Source of the DNA: CAUYUA01 sp963575675
Lineage (GTDB): Bacteria > Pseudomonadota > Alphaproteobacteria > Azospirillales > Azospirillaceae
Direction: 5' to 3'
Length of the DNA stretch: 14,560 nt
Assembly: GCA_963575675.1 (NCBI GenBank)
Contig: CAUYUA010000270.1
Coordinates: 1-14,560 of the forward strand
How positions within the stretch are numbered: position 1 is the stretch's first letter; the number at the start of each line of letters is the position of its first letter. The notes beneath the pieces were generated by a model. That model had not been told where the DNA came from and did no database searches. It saw only the letters and a list, made by a program, of their open reading frames with translations. Below are positions 6,814 through 12,467 of the stretch, piece after piece. The position numbers and the translations under genes were made by a program.

Positions 6814-7471
6814 ATCAATCACGGTTATGGTCGGTGAGGACATTCTGCCGATTGCGACGCAGGATATCGTTACGAAGCGTCAGATTGACCTGCTTGCCCG
6901 CAAGACACCGGACAAATACATCAAGGAGCGGCGCGGGCGCGGAGGGCAGATATTCAAATATGTCGAAGGCCATTACATTATTAGTGTGCTCAATGCCGTG
7001 TTCGGATTTAATTGGGATGTCGAAATTGTGGACAAATTGATCGACATTCAGAATGATAATATTGCCATGGCCGTGAGGCTGACGGTTCGGTTTGCCAGCG
7101 GGCAGTCAGTCAGTAAAACGGCATGGGGAGGGAGCGACATCAAGAGGCTGAAAGAGAGCCGGGCCATGGTCGATCTTGCCGATGACCTGAAGTCAGCCGA
7201 GACGGATGCCCTGAAAAAGGCGGCGTCAATGTTGGGGGTGGCCTGGGATGTTTATAGCGGGCAGGCGGACATTCGGGACGCCGACGAGCCGTTGCCGCGC
7301 CCCCATGCCCGTCCCTCGACGCAATATTCCCCCCCCCCCCCCCCCCCCCCTCCTCACCAGCCTCTAATGGAACTGACAAATGATGATAAGGAAAAAGAAT
7401 CTGCTGCTCGCACATGCGCAGATTCAAGAGTGCCGCGACATCCTGGAGGAAGTCTACTGCGCACCTCTTGA
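6806..7471 (+). CDS. Rad52-type single-strand annealing protein
   Basis: Residues about 20-155 match the Rad52/Rad22-type phage recombinase core: RGGQIFKYVEGHYIISVLN, FGFNWDVEIVDK, then KTAWGGSDIKRL and ADDLKSAETDALKKAASMLGVAWDVYSG. Such proteins bind single-stranded DNA and anneal complementary strands during phage recombination. The Fe-S nuclease at 9109 would be the partner that makes single strands. The C-terminal tail is doubtful. It crosses 22 consecutive C (7329-7350) and then reads a basic, Cys-containing tail to TAG/TGA at 7471. One extra C, or two fewer, would instead give a short polar tail ending at TGA 7381-7383. That stop overlaps the next ATG in the ATGA style used throughout the window, so the real end is probably 7383. 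Confidence 0.9.
   Translation: MDESITVMVGEDILPIATQDIVTKRQIDLLARKTPDKYIKERRGRGGQIFKYVEGHYIISVLNAVFGFNWDVEIVDKLIDIQNDNIAMAVRLTVRFASGQSVSKTAWGGSDIKRLKESRAMVDLADDLKSAETDALKKAASMLGVAWDVYSGQADIRDADEPLPRPHARPSTQYSPPPPPPPPHQPLMELTNDDKEKESAARTCADSRVPRHPGGSLLRTS
7329..7350 (+). repeat. Homopolymer of 22 C inside the annealase gene
   Basis: Twenty-two consecutive C encode a Pro run in the variable tail of the annealase. A G/C homopolymer this long is unstable in replication and is also a known sequencing or assembly artefact, so the exact length is uncertain. Its length decides which frame the tail is read in. Confidence 0.9.
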
Positions 7472-7478
7472 ACAATGA
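7380..7478 (+). CDS. Tiny helical ORF after the annealase
   Basis: This 32-residue ORF starts MMIRKKNLLL and continues as an amphipathic helix (AHAQIQECRDILEEVYCAPLEQ). Its ATG overlaps the TGA that would end the annealase if the C run were one base longer, which supports both readings. There is only a weak GGAA ribosome binding site, consistent with coupling. It could be a genuine short gene, or the intact start of a longer gene broken by an indel further on, because the same frame shows further coding-like sequence after several stops. No family recognised. Confidence 0.45.
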   Translation: MMIRKKNLLLAHAQIQECRDILEEVYCAPLEQ

Positions 7479-7595
7479 ACGTCGTAAAGGCCACGATTTT
7501 CTGGCTACGACTGCTGGTATGTTGATGATGCTATCATCGGCTAGGTTGTCTGGTGAAGCGCGAACTAGAAATGGCCGGAGACGCTGGGGAGCAAG
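7479..7595 (+). other. Short stretch with only very small overlapping frames
   Basis: Two frames of 16 and 24 codons start at ATG 7475 and ATG 7525 and are chained by ATGA and TGATG overlaps, but neither has a ribosome binding site or family-like sequence. Frame +3 here reads RFSGYDCWYVDDAIIG, coding-like, between stops of all three kinds. I cannot assign a gene with confidence. Confidence 0.3.
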
Positions 7596-7835
7596 GTGAA
7601 AGTATCGTCGGCGTATGTGGGCCGTGGTCAGAAGGACGGGAACAAGTCCCGTGCTTTCGTTATCTCGATAGCGAAGGAATTTCTATATATCCAAGCGTCC
7701 CAAGACGAGGTTTATCACAGGTTCGTTCCGTCATCGTCGAATGGACAAGGAAGGAATGATGCCCTCAAGCCGTGGCAGAGACCGCACCTAATCATCAAGG
7801 CAACCCGTGGCATGGTCGATGTGCCTTTCGCATAA
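7596..7835 (+). CDS. Uncharacterised 79-residue ORF, GTG start
   Basis: GTG 7596 overlaps the preceding short frame's stop (GTGA), and the frame is open to TAA 7833-7835. The product has a coding-like composition: strands such as KVSSAYVGRGQ and SRAFVISIAKEFLYIQ, then a basic, Pro-containing C-terminus (LKPWQRPHLIIKATRG). A competing frame (7553-7759) covers much of the same bases but reads less like protein. The in-frame sequence upstream (PETLGSK) also looks coding, so the true start may lie earlier. An ACGGGA/TCCCGT hairpin (7636-7652) lies inside. Family not recognised; in view of the damage around it, the gene model is uncertain. Confidence 0.4.
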   Translation: MKVSSAYVGRGQKDGNKSRAFVISIAKEFLYIQASQDEVYHRFVPSSSNGQGRNDALKPWQRPHLIIKATRGMVDVPFA

Positions 7836-7858
7836 CCTGGCTCCGGTAGAGGGGGAGC

Positions 7859-7966
7859 ATGCCAGGAACGAGATATCTGTTTTCCTCCAACCCTGCGGCG
7901 AAGGATGTTGAAGGCGATCGTGCCATCCGGCGCACAATGGGTCCCACCGCTTTTGTTTATCTCTGA
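7859..7966 (+). CDS. Short ORF, possibly interrupted by TGA
   Basis: This 35-residue ORF (MPGTRYLFSSNPAAKDVEG at the start) follows an AGGGGGAG ribosome binding site. The same frame continues directly after its TGA (7964-7966) with GLTIRAAKPRIPEEY and a second TGA at 8012-8014, two bases before the next gene's ATG. The continuation looks like a natural gene end, so the first TGA may be a substitution or error and the whole gene may be 7859-8014. A Trp recoding of TGA is unlikely, because many genes here use TGA as a stop overlapping the next start. No family recognised. Confidence 0.4.
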   Translation: MPGTRYLFSSNPAAKDVEGDRAIRRTMGPTAFVYL

Positions 7967-8015
7967 GGTTTGACCATCCGCGCCGCCAAACCGCGCATTC
8001 CGGAGGAGTACTGAT

Positions 8016-8225
8016 ATGAAAAATGACGCAAGAGGAATCGACAATTTGCCCGTCGTCGGGGCGTTGCAGCTGCGCCCGGTTACGCGGACTATCGCGATAT
8101 CGACGTTCCCGGATCGGCGTCGTTCGCGAGCGGTGCCACTCGGCGGGTGCGTAGCCATTTCCCCACGTGGGCTACGCCCCGCCTCTATCACCACAGGCCC
8201 ATCTGTCCCTGGCCGAGGCCAGTGA
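8016..8225 (+). CDS. Short ORF with a likely internal frame change
   Basis: ATG 8016 has an excellent GGAGGAG eight bases upstream, so translation here is credible. The first 15 or so residues (MKNDARGIDNLPVVG) read like protein. After that the -1 frame is more convincing (GYADYRDIDVPGSAS, then HFPTWATPRLYHH) and ends in a TGA overlapping ATG 8242 (ATGA), the junction style of this genome. The frame as written becomes Arg/Pro-rich and stops at 8225 without any neat junction. I therefore read this as one gene, about 8016-8245, with one base missing near 8055-8065, either mutated or mis-sequenced. Function unknown. Confidence 0.4.
   Translation: MKNDARGIDNLPVVGALQLRPVTRTIAISTFPDRRRSRAVPLGGCVAISPRGLRPASITTGPSVPGRGQ
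8149..8177. other. Inverted repeat / hairpin
   Basis: GCGTAGCC (8149-8156) and GGCTACGC (8170-8177) are perfect 8-bp complements around a 13-base loop. The 3' part overlaps the palindrome CCCACGTGGG. No T-run follows, so it is not a standard intrinsic terminator. It could be a protein site or an mRNA structure, or simply arise within coding sequence. Confidence 0.4.
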
Positions 8226-8241
8226 ATGGAGGCCGACTAGG

Positions 8242-8364
8242 ATGAAACTTGAGGATGCTACTGGCATCGCCATAAAGATCGGAATCTCACGTCTGCTGAG
8301 GCGGAAAGGGTGGACCGGTGTGAGCGCGATATTGGAGTCAAAGGGTGAAAGACATGAACCCTAA
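8242..8364 (+). CDS. Short basic helical protein
   Basis: This 40-residue ORF starts at ATG 8242 with GGAGG nine bases upstream. It reads MKLEDATGIAIKIGISRLL and continues as a basic helix (RRKGWTGVSAILESKGERHEP). It overlaps the following start (8354) by 11 bases. The clean ribosome binding site and protein-like sequence make it the best-supported tiny gene of the disturbed stretch. I cannot identify it; a small nucleic-acid-binding or regulatory peptide is possible from its charge. Confidence 0.5.
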   Translation: MKLEDATGIAIKIGISRLLRRKGWTGVSAILESKGERHEP

Positions 8365-8437
8365 CCTTTGGCTCACGGCGATCCCGGCGCGGCGGCGCTC
8401 GTCGCGGGCCTGGCCGTGGTCCGGGTCCGAGTGCTGA
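8354..8437 (+). pseudogene. Small membrane-protein gene with apparent frameshift
   Basis: From ATG 8354 the written frame gives MNPNLWLTA and then an Arg-rich tail to TGA 8435. In the -1 frame from about 8377 the sequence is hydrophobic (AAALVAGLAVVRVRVL) and runs to TGA 8467, just before the ribosome binding site of the next gene. The joined product would be a roughly 38-residue single-pass membrane protein. One missing G near 8377-8381 would explain it. Whether the change is biological or a sequencing error cannot be told from the sequence. Confidence 0.35.
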
Positions 8438-8482
8438 CCACGATGGGACGGCCGGGGACGGGGGACTGACGAGGAGGCTACA

Positions 8483-9112
8483 ATGAAAACCAAAGTCATC
8501 AAGGAACCAGGATCCAAGGAATCTCATATTCGACGGGCATGTTCAATTCGGCCAATCCCGTTGCGTAACCGGGAGGATTGAGGCGACTGGATCACAACCA
8601 TCAAGGCGGGCAGGTCCATCGAGGCGGGCGGGTCCATCGAGGCGGGCGAGTACATCGAGGCGGGCTGGTCCATCGAGGCGGGCGGGTCCATCAAGGCGGG
8701 CGAGTACATCGAGGCGGGCTGGTCCATCGAGGCGGGCGAGTACATCGAGGCGGGCTGGTACATCAAGGCGGGCGGGTCCATCAAGGCGGGCGGGTCCATC
8801 AAGGCGGGCGAGTACATTTTCTCATTCCTTTTTTCCATCAAATTTAAGACGTCTCTTTCCTCGGGGTCGCTCCCCTTCTGGCGCGAATTCTGGGCCGACA
8901 TGCCGCCTCTCAAAAAATGGAGGGCGCTCATCCTGGACGGAAAAAAATGCTGGGACGACTACCGCAATATGTTGACGCCCGCCGAGGCCCGCGAAGTGTG
9001 CGCCTGGGACGGATGGCATTGGATTCTCCGGGCGCAACTGGAGATGTTTTTCGGACTGACGGATAAGGTCAAGCCCAGGGCTGAGGCAGAGAAGGAAGGA
9101 AGAATAAAATGA
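8483..9112 (+). pseudogene. Hexapeptide-repeat phage protein with two compensating frameshifts
   Basis: ATG 8483 has GAGGAGG six bases upstream, and the start reads MKTKVIKEPGSK. The familiar continuation (NLIFDGHVQFGQS, then VTGRIEA) lies in the +1 frame between about 8516 and 8585. The original frame resumes with ITTIKAG and stays open to TGA 9110-9112. As written, the first frame stops at TGA 8579-8581. The remainder is twelve hexapeptide repeats of the type I-[EK]-A-G-x-[SY], then a non-repetitive C-terminal domain (PPLKKWRALILDG, WDDYRNML, CAWDGWHWILRAQLEMFFGL). Such proteins, with a probable left-handed beta-helix, occur in many phages; function unknown. A one-base insertion and a one-base loss would restore a single 209-residue product. 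It joins the nuclease gene by ATGA. Confidence 0.65.
8600..8815 (+). repeat. 12 tandem 18-bp units (hexapeptide repeat)
   Basis: Twelve uninterrupted 18-base units with consensus atc-(g/a)ag-gcg-ggc-nnn-(tcc/tac) encode I-[EK]-A-G-[GEWR]-[SY]. Variation is confined to codons 2, 5 and 6. The periodicity and the Ile at each turn fit a beta-helix ladder. The near-identical units make copy number prone to change. Confidence 0.92.
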
Positions 9113-9864
9113 ACGCCGTCGAGCGAACTGACATTTCCGAATTTTACGGCAACAGGGTCATTGACCTTATGGAGGGACGGAGGAATATGCCGGAAGTGTC
9201 ATATCCGGCACGAAAGGCGGGGGAATGGCACCTGTCCGACATTGATGGTTCTGTCTGTCTTGGCGTCCCCCTCTGTCGCGCCAGGTTCCCCCAAATTCCC
9301 CCTATCAGGATAAAGTCAGCCCTACACTTTCTAAAGGGCCGGGTGGTTGAGCGGGCAATAACAGACGGAAAGTCTATTGAGCCGAAATTTATGGACGGAC
9401 TTTGGTCCTCCGGGGACGACCTTTCTCCGTTCGGCTATGCGGAAATAAAGGCGACGACCGCAGACATGGACAAATTCAGGCCCCTAGCCAAATACCCCTG
9501 GTGGATTAATCGGATCATGGGGTATTGCCGAGCCTACGATGTCGAGTCGTGGAATCTTGTCGTCGTATTCATCGTGGGGAATCTATGGACTAACAAGAAA
9601 AACCCGACGACCATAGGAATTCGCGCCTGGGAATTGGCATTTGACCATGACGAGATTATGCTGAATTGGGGACGGATGCTCGGCCGCAAGGAAATGCTGG
9701 AATCGTGGATTGCAGACGGAACATGGCCGAGAGCAAAAGAGGCCGGGGCATACTGGAGCGGATCGACCGGCAAGGTAAGGTGCGACGACTGTCAGATGAA
9801 GCCGCTTTGCCCAATCTTCCAGACAATAATCATGGACGACGATGGCAAGGCGCTTGATATTTAA
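9109..9864 (+). CDS. Fe-S PD-(D/E)XK nuclease, Cas4-like
   Basis: This 251-residue protein starts at an ATGA overlap. The core has HLSDIDGSVC (H41, C50), a GRVVERAI helix (E81), acids at 103-104, and GYAEIKAT (E112-I-K114), the E-x-K of PD-(D/E)XK nucleases. Three C-terminal cysteines in RCDDCQMKPLCP (C225, C228, C234) plus C50 would bind a [4Fe-4S] cluster, as in Cas4 and AddB-type nucleases. Such phage enzymes act as 5'-3' exonucleases that expose single strands for an annealase, and a Rad52-type annealase lies 1.6 kb upstream. No CRISPR genes are present, so a phage recombination role is the better reading. Residue C56 is an alternative N-terminal cluster ligand. Confidence 0.82.
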   Translation: MNAVERTDISEFYGNRVIDLMEGRRNMPEVSYPARKAGEWHLSDIDGSVCLGVPLCRARFPQIPPIRIKSALHFLKGRVVERAITDGKSIEPKFMDGLWSSGDDLSPFGYAEIKATTADMDKFRPLAKYPWWINRIMGYCRAYDVESWNLVVVFIVGNLWTNKKNPTTIGIRAWELAFDHDEIMLNWGRMLGRKEMLESWIADGTWPRAKEAGAYWSGSTGKVRCDDCQMKPLCPIFQTIIMDDDGKALDI

Positions 9865-9875
9865 GGGAGGACCAA

Positions 9876-10031
9876 ATGAAATACTGGTGGTGGATTGTTG
9901 GCGGGGCATGTGTTCTGTCTTTCTTGGCCGGAGGATACATGGGTGGGATGGAGGATAAATATGGACGCCTTATCCGAAAATGGACAGATAAAAACAGCCC
10001 TGGATATTACGGCGACGACTGGGGAGCATGA
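9876..10031 (+). CDS. Small single-pass membrane protein
   Basis: This 51-residue ORF has GGGAGG five bases before ATG 9876. The N-terminus MKYWWW is followed by a hydrophobic segment (IVGGACVLSFLAGGYMGG), so it is a short membrane protein with a charged tail (EDKYGRLIRKWTDKNSPG). The tail would most likely be cytoplasmic or periplasmic depending on orientation, which the charge balance does not settle. It ends two bases before the next ATG. Size and topology resemble small phage envelope proteins, but there is no family match I can name. Confidence 0.65.
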   Translation: MKYWWWIVGGACVLSFLAGGYMGGMEDKYGRLIRKWTDKNSPGYYGDDWGA

Positions 10032-10032
10032 C

Positions 10033-10209
10033 ATGAACGCCGATACGATTGCCCGCAGGGACAGACGATTCTTCGGTCATGCCGGTGAGTCAGGAGACGA
10101 CTGGTCAGACTATGCCGAGGCCATACTATGCGACGGAGGCGACGGCCAAGACAATGGAAAATCTGTGCAAATCTCATGGTGGGAACATGCGACTAATAGA
10201 CTATATTGA
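10033..10209 (+). CDS. Small acidic protein
   Basis: This 58-residue ORF starts at ATG 10033, preceded by GGGGAG at six bases. It begins MNADTIARRDRRFFGH and is then Asp/Glu- and Trp-rich (ESGDDWSDYAEAILCDGG, ISWWEHATNRLY). No domain is recognised. An alternative frame covers 10049-10270 but its upstream part lacks a ribosome binding site and reads poorly, so this frame is preferred for the first 150 bases. Confidence 0.55.
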   Translation: MNADTIARRDRRFFGHAGESGDDWSDYAEAILCDGGDGQDNGKSVQISWWEHATNRLY

Positions 10210-10270
10210 TTATTTAAGATTAAGATTCAAGAAAAGAATTAAGAATAAGAACAATAATGACATTCCTTGA
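10187..10270 (+). CDS. Possible 27-residue basic peptide
   Basis: ATG 10187 follows GGTGGG and reads MRLIDYIDYLRLRF, then a Lys/Arg/Asn-rich tail (KKRIKNKNNNDIP), to TGA 10268-10270. It overlaps the end of the previous gene and the start of the next. The stretch is markedly A/T-rich compared with the rest of the window. It may be a real amphipathic basic peptide, or simply the A-rich leader of the following membrane gene, which lacks its own clear ribosome binding site. Confidence 0.35.
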   Translation: MRLIDYIDYLRLRFKKRIKNKNNNDIP

Positions 10271-10586
10271 TTATTTCGGCCATAATCCTGACGGGCTGAC
10301 GATTCTATTGCTTGGCCTGGGCTTCGCGCTGAATTGCGCCGACACCTTCAGCACATGGCACTTGTGTCAGCGGCACGGGATGGCCGAGGCTAATCCGTAT
10401 TGGAGAAGCATGTTGCGCGACGCCCCGGCCCTTTTTCTGACCGCCCCGCTATGGGAAATGGGGATAGACTTCTGTGTGGCATATCTTTTCGGCCAAGCGT
10501 GGGGGCCGCTTAAATATGTCTGGCCGTCTGTCCGAGTTGTCAGCCGTGGGCGGCAAGTCTACCTGACGCTGAAATTCTACTTTTAG
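10257..10586 (+). CDS. Multi-pass membrane protein, DUF5658-like
   Basis: This 109-residue protein has two or three hydrophobic helices: LTILLLGLGFALNCADTF (about 14-31), APALFLTAPLWEMG, and IDFCVAYLFGQAWG. The motif ADTFSTWHLCQRHGMAEANPYWR between them resembles the D-x-x-[ST]-T ... G-x-x-E-x-NP-x-x-R pattern of DUF5658-type membrane proteins, whose function is unknown. The ATG lies in the A-rich tail of the preceding sequence with no clear Shine-Dalgarno, so translation may depend on the overlapping upstream peptide. It is followed closely by the RlpA gene, suggesting a shared envelope role. Confidence 0.7.
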   Translation: MTFLDYFGHNPDGLTILLLGLGFALNCADTFSTWHLCQRHGMAEANPYWRSMLRDAPALFLTAPLWEMGIDFCVAYLFGQAWGPLKYVWPSVRVVSRGRQVYLTLKFYF

Positions 10587-10592
10587 GAGACG

Positions 10593-11081
10593 ATGATGAT
10601 TAGTCGGGATTGCGAGGGATGGGTGGGAACGGCCATCTTCTTTCTGCTGTGGTTTATGGCCGGAACGATAATCGGGGCCGTAATAACGACAGGAATTTAC
10701 GAAAGACAGATGGCGGGAAAAGATGCGGAGATACGCATTTTGTACCGCCAGATAGACGAATTGGAGGCCAAGGTTGAAAAATTAGAGCCGGAGGTAGAGC
10801 GTGGCACCGCGTCATGGTATGGTCCTGGATTTCATGGTAAAATGACGGCGAGCGGGACAAGGTTTGATATGGACGGATGGACAGCGGCAAGCCCATATCT
10901 GCCGCTGGGATCGTTTGTCCGGGTTACAAACGAGAATAACGGCCAGTCGGTCATGCTGAAGATTACCGACAGGGGGCCATATAAAGGAGGAAGGATCATT
11001 GACGTAAGCAGGGCGGCGGCACATGAGTTGGGCCTACTATGGCCGGGGACGGCAATAGTCAAGATTGAATCATGGAAATAA
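10593..11081 (+). CDS. Membrane-anchored RlpA-like protein
   Basis: This 162-residue protein starts at ATG 10593 behind AGGAG. Residues 11-34 are a transmembrane helix (VGTAIFFLLWFMAGTIIGAV), and 42-70 a coiled coil (AEIRILYRQIDELEAKVEKL). Residues 71-160 are the RlpA double-psi beta-barrel: GTASWYGPGFHGKMTASG, LPLGSFVRVTN, KITDRGPYKGGRIIDVS. RlpA proteins bind peptidoglycan and some are lytic transglycosylases. The Asp of DRGP (126) is kept. The position usually occupied by His in TAAH is Ser (TAAS, residue 100), so catalysis is uncertain. In a phage it could act in lysis or wall remodelling, with the barrel in the periplasm. Confidence 0.88.
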   Translation: MMISRDCEGWVGTAIFFLLWFMAGTIIGAVITTGIYERQMAGKDAEIRILYRQIDELEAKVEKLEPEVERGTASWYGPGFHGKMTASGTRFDMDGWTAASPYLPLGSFVRVTNENNGQSVMLKITDRGPYKGGRIIDVSRAAAHELGLLWPGTAIVKIESWK

Positions 11082-11091
11082 GGAGAAAAAG

Positions 11092-11358
11092 ATGAGAGAC
11101 AAATTGAGAAACGAAGTGCGGAACGAAATTCTGTCAATGATGAAAGATTATTTTGGGGATCACCAGAACAGGTCCCACTCCGAACAATTGAATCGGATGG
11201 CGATGGCGCATCTCGGTCAGCATATTCTTAATGTAGATAATCGCCTCTACGCCATGGCAAAATATCTTGGGCTTGACATCAAATACGAGCCGGGAAAAGA
11301 AGACCCCGCCCATTATGTCGTCAGCAAGAAGCAGACAAAGAAGGACAAAAAGAAATGA
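11092..11358 (+). CDS. Charged helical protein
   Basis: This 88-residue protein starts at ATG 11092, seven bases after AAGGAG; an in-frame ATG at 11065 lies inside the RlpA gene and is less likely. It is helical and charged throughout (MRDKLRNEVRNEILSMMKDY), with a His-rich middle (DHQNRSHSEQLNRMAMAHLGQHI) and a Lys-rich C-terminus (KKQTKKDKKK). No catalytic motif is visible. The basic tail could contact nucleic acid. It joins the next gene by an ATGA overlap. Confidence 0.7.
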   Translation: MRDKLRNEVRNEILSMMKDYFGDHQNRSHSEQLNRMAMAHLGQHILNVDNRLYAMAKYLGLDIKYEPGKEDPAHYVVSKKQTKKDKKK

Positions 11359-11633
11359 ACCGCTGGTCAGCCGTCATCTCCCGCGTTGATAATGGATATG
11401 AGGTGCGGGAATATACTGGCGACGAAAAGAGCGAATTGGTCTGCGAGGATTCCGCTGGGGACGAACTGATTTCCTTTGAGTCTGTTTTGTGGGAAATGCT
11501 CGACTTCTTTTCGATGGGAGGGAGCAGATACGACAAGGAGAGGCTGGTCGTTAGCCGTCAGCCAGGGGACAAATACGGGGACACATATCCGACGACAGAG
11601 AAATGCCATGAGGAGGACGACAAAAATGGCTAA
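11355..11633 (+). CDS. Small acidic uncharacterised protein
   Basis: This 92-residue protein is set by ATGA overlap at its start and overlaps the next start by eight bases. The N-terminal half looks like a small beta domain (RWSAVISRVDNGYEVREY, then SELVCEDSAGDELISF) similar in feel to short phage proteins that carry an EYTGDE-type strand pair and a helical VLWEMLDFF segment. The C-terminus is polar and acidic (EKCHEEDDKNG). I know of no function. Confidence 0.7.
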   Translation: MNRWSAVISRVDNGYEVREYTGDEKSELVCEDSAGDELISFESVLWEMLDFFSMGGSRYDKERLVVSRQPGDKYGDTYPTTEKCHEEDDKNG

Positions 11634-12000
11634 GTTGTTTTGTGGATTTCGAGGGACTGTCTCGGGCGGTCGGGACGTTACCCTGGGCGGCAAAGACTTC
11701 TTTGTTGAATATGAGGCGGGGCCGGACGATTTTGAGAACAGCGGCATCGGCCCATATGAGTATTGGGGGGCGAGATGTTTCGATTCCGGGCATGATTACG
11801 TTGCGTCGTTCAAAATAACGGATGTGTCCGAATATGTCGAGGGAGACAGCGGGACGCTTAACTTCCTCCCAGACAAAGACGCCGAGCCAGTCAGAAAATT
11901 AATCTATGATGACGACAATCTAGTTGAGTCAATCTTGACTGAACTTACGGAGGCCGCAGAAACAAACGCCGGAGACATGAGACGCGGGGAGGACCATTAA
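11626..12000 (+). CDS. Acidic beta-rich uncharacterised protein
   Basis: This 124-residue protein starts at ATG 11626 with AGGAGG about nine bases upstream; the frame is open from 11476 but that part lies inside the previous gene. It has short beta stretches and Gly turns (LFCGFRGTVSGGRDVTLGG, ARCFDSGHDYVASFKI) and a helical acidic C-terminus (LVESILTELTEAAETN). Its strong acidity suggests a protein-protein or DNA-mimic role, but there is no direct evidence. It is coupled to the next gene by TAATG. Confidence 0.7.
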   Translation: MAKLFCGFRGTVSGGRDVTLGGKDFFVEYEAGPDDFENSGIGPYEYWGARCFDSGHDYVASFKITDVSEYVEGDSGTLNFLPDKDAEPVRKLIYDDDNLVESILTELTEAAETNAGDMRRGEDH

Positions 12001-12284
12001 TGTCGCAACGGCTAACCGGAAAGAACGAAAAACTGCGGGCGGCGCGGGCCGCAAGCAAGGCTCGCTCATATCACCGCTACTACAGATCGCAAAATAGACT
12101 AGTAAAGACGGTTGAATATGCTGAGGCCGGACGGCATGAATACACCTGCCGATACTGCGGGAAGAAATTCAGGACAAACAATGTAGGCCTCCGCTTCTGC
12201 GGCCAGTCCTGCCGGGGTGATTTTCTAGACAAAGATTCAAACAAATCGTCCCGCCTAAACGCAATCACAATGGGGAGATACTAA
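12000..12284 (+). CDS. Basic zinc-finger protein
   Basis: This 94-residue protein begins at a TAATG junction. The N-terminal half is strongly basic (RLTGKNEKLRAARAASKARSY). The C-terminal half has CRYCGKKF (C50, C53) and FCGQSC (C67 and C71), a treble-clef or FCS-like four-Cys zinc finger. This combination of a basic arm and one zinc finger fits a nucleic-acid-binding or transcription-modifying phage protein. No HNH histidines are present, so it is not called a nuclease. It ends in another TAATG. Confidence 0.75.
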   Translation: MSQRLTGKNEKLRAARAASKARSYHRYYRSQNRLVKTVEYAEAGRHEYTCRYCGKKFRTNNVGLRFCGQSCRGDFLDKDSNKSSRLNAITMGRY

Positions 12285-12466
12285 TGAATGTAATCATCAC
12301 AAGGGTTAAGGGAGAGCGGCTAGACATTCGACCGCCCAAGTTTGGGGACCGGTCAACGGCCACCCATGTTATACCAGCCGAGGTATTCTTCCGATGGCGA
12401 AAGGCCAGTCAGGACTACGAAGCCGCCGAAAAGGAAGTCGAATCAATCATGGCCCAGGACAATTAA
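12284..12466 (+). CDS. Small uncharacterised protein
   Basis: This 60-residue protein starts at a TAATG overlap. The first part is likely beta (MNVIITRVKGERLDIRPPKFG) and the second a charged helix (WRKASQDYEAAEKEVESIM). No motif for enzymatic activity is seen. The next gene's GTG start lies one base after its TAA, using AGGA within the end of this gene, so the two are probably translated together. Confidence 0.65.
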   Translation: MNVIITRVKGERLDIRPPKFGDRSTATHVIPAEVFFRWRKASQDYEAAEKEVESIMAQDN

Positions 12467-12467
12467 A

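Noticed and set aside
7553..7759. Alternative plus-strand frame overlapping the 7596 ORF
   Set aside because: It has no ribosome binding site and reads less like protein than the competing frame, though with the local damage this is not certain.
7715..8194. 159-codon minus-strand frame
   Set aside because: Arg/Gly/Pro composition typical of an antisense shadow; plus-strand ribosome binding sites and starts occur throughout the same stretch.
8464..8495. CTGACGAG followed by GAAAA, like a hammerhead ribozyme core
   Set aside because: The bases between do not form stem II, and stems I/III are not evident; the sequence is better explained as a stop, ribosome binding site and ATG.
7475..8581. 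TGA recoded as an amino acid
   Set aside because: In-frame TGAs occur only in the disturbed stretch together with TAA/TAG and frame changes, while many intact genes elsewhere use TGA as a stop overlapping the next start.
8600..8815. Regular 18-bp repeats as a possible CRISPR array
   Set aside because: Units are directly tandem with no unique spacers and translate to a continuous hexapeptide repeat.
8524..8931. Long minus-strand frame opposite the hexapeptide repeat (Pro/Ser/Met-rich)
   Set aside because: It is a mirror of the tandem repeat with no ribosome binding site; the plus frame has the conserved non-repetitive C-terminus.
9109..9864. Cas4 as evidence of a CRISPR system
   Set aside because: No cas1, cas2, effector genes or array are present; a phage recombination nuclease next to an annealase explains it better.
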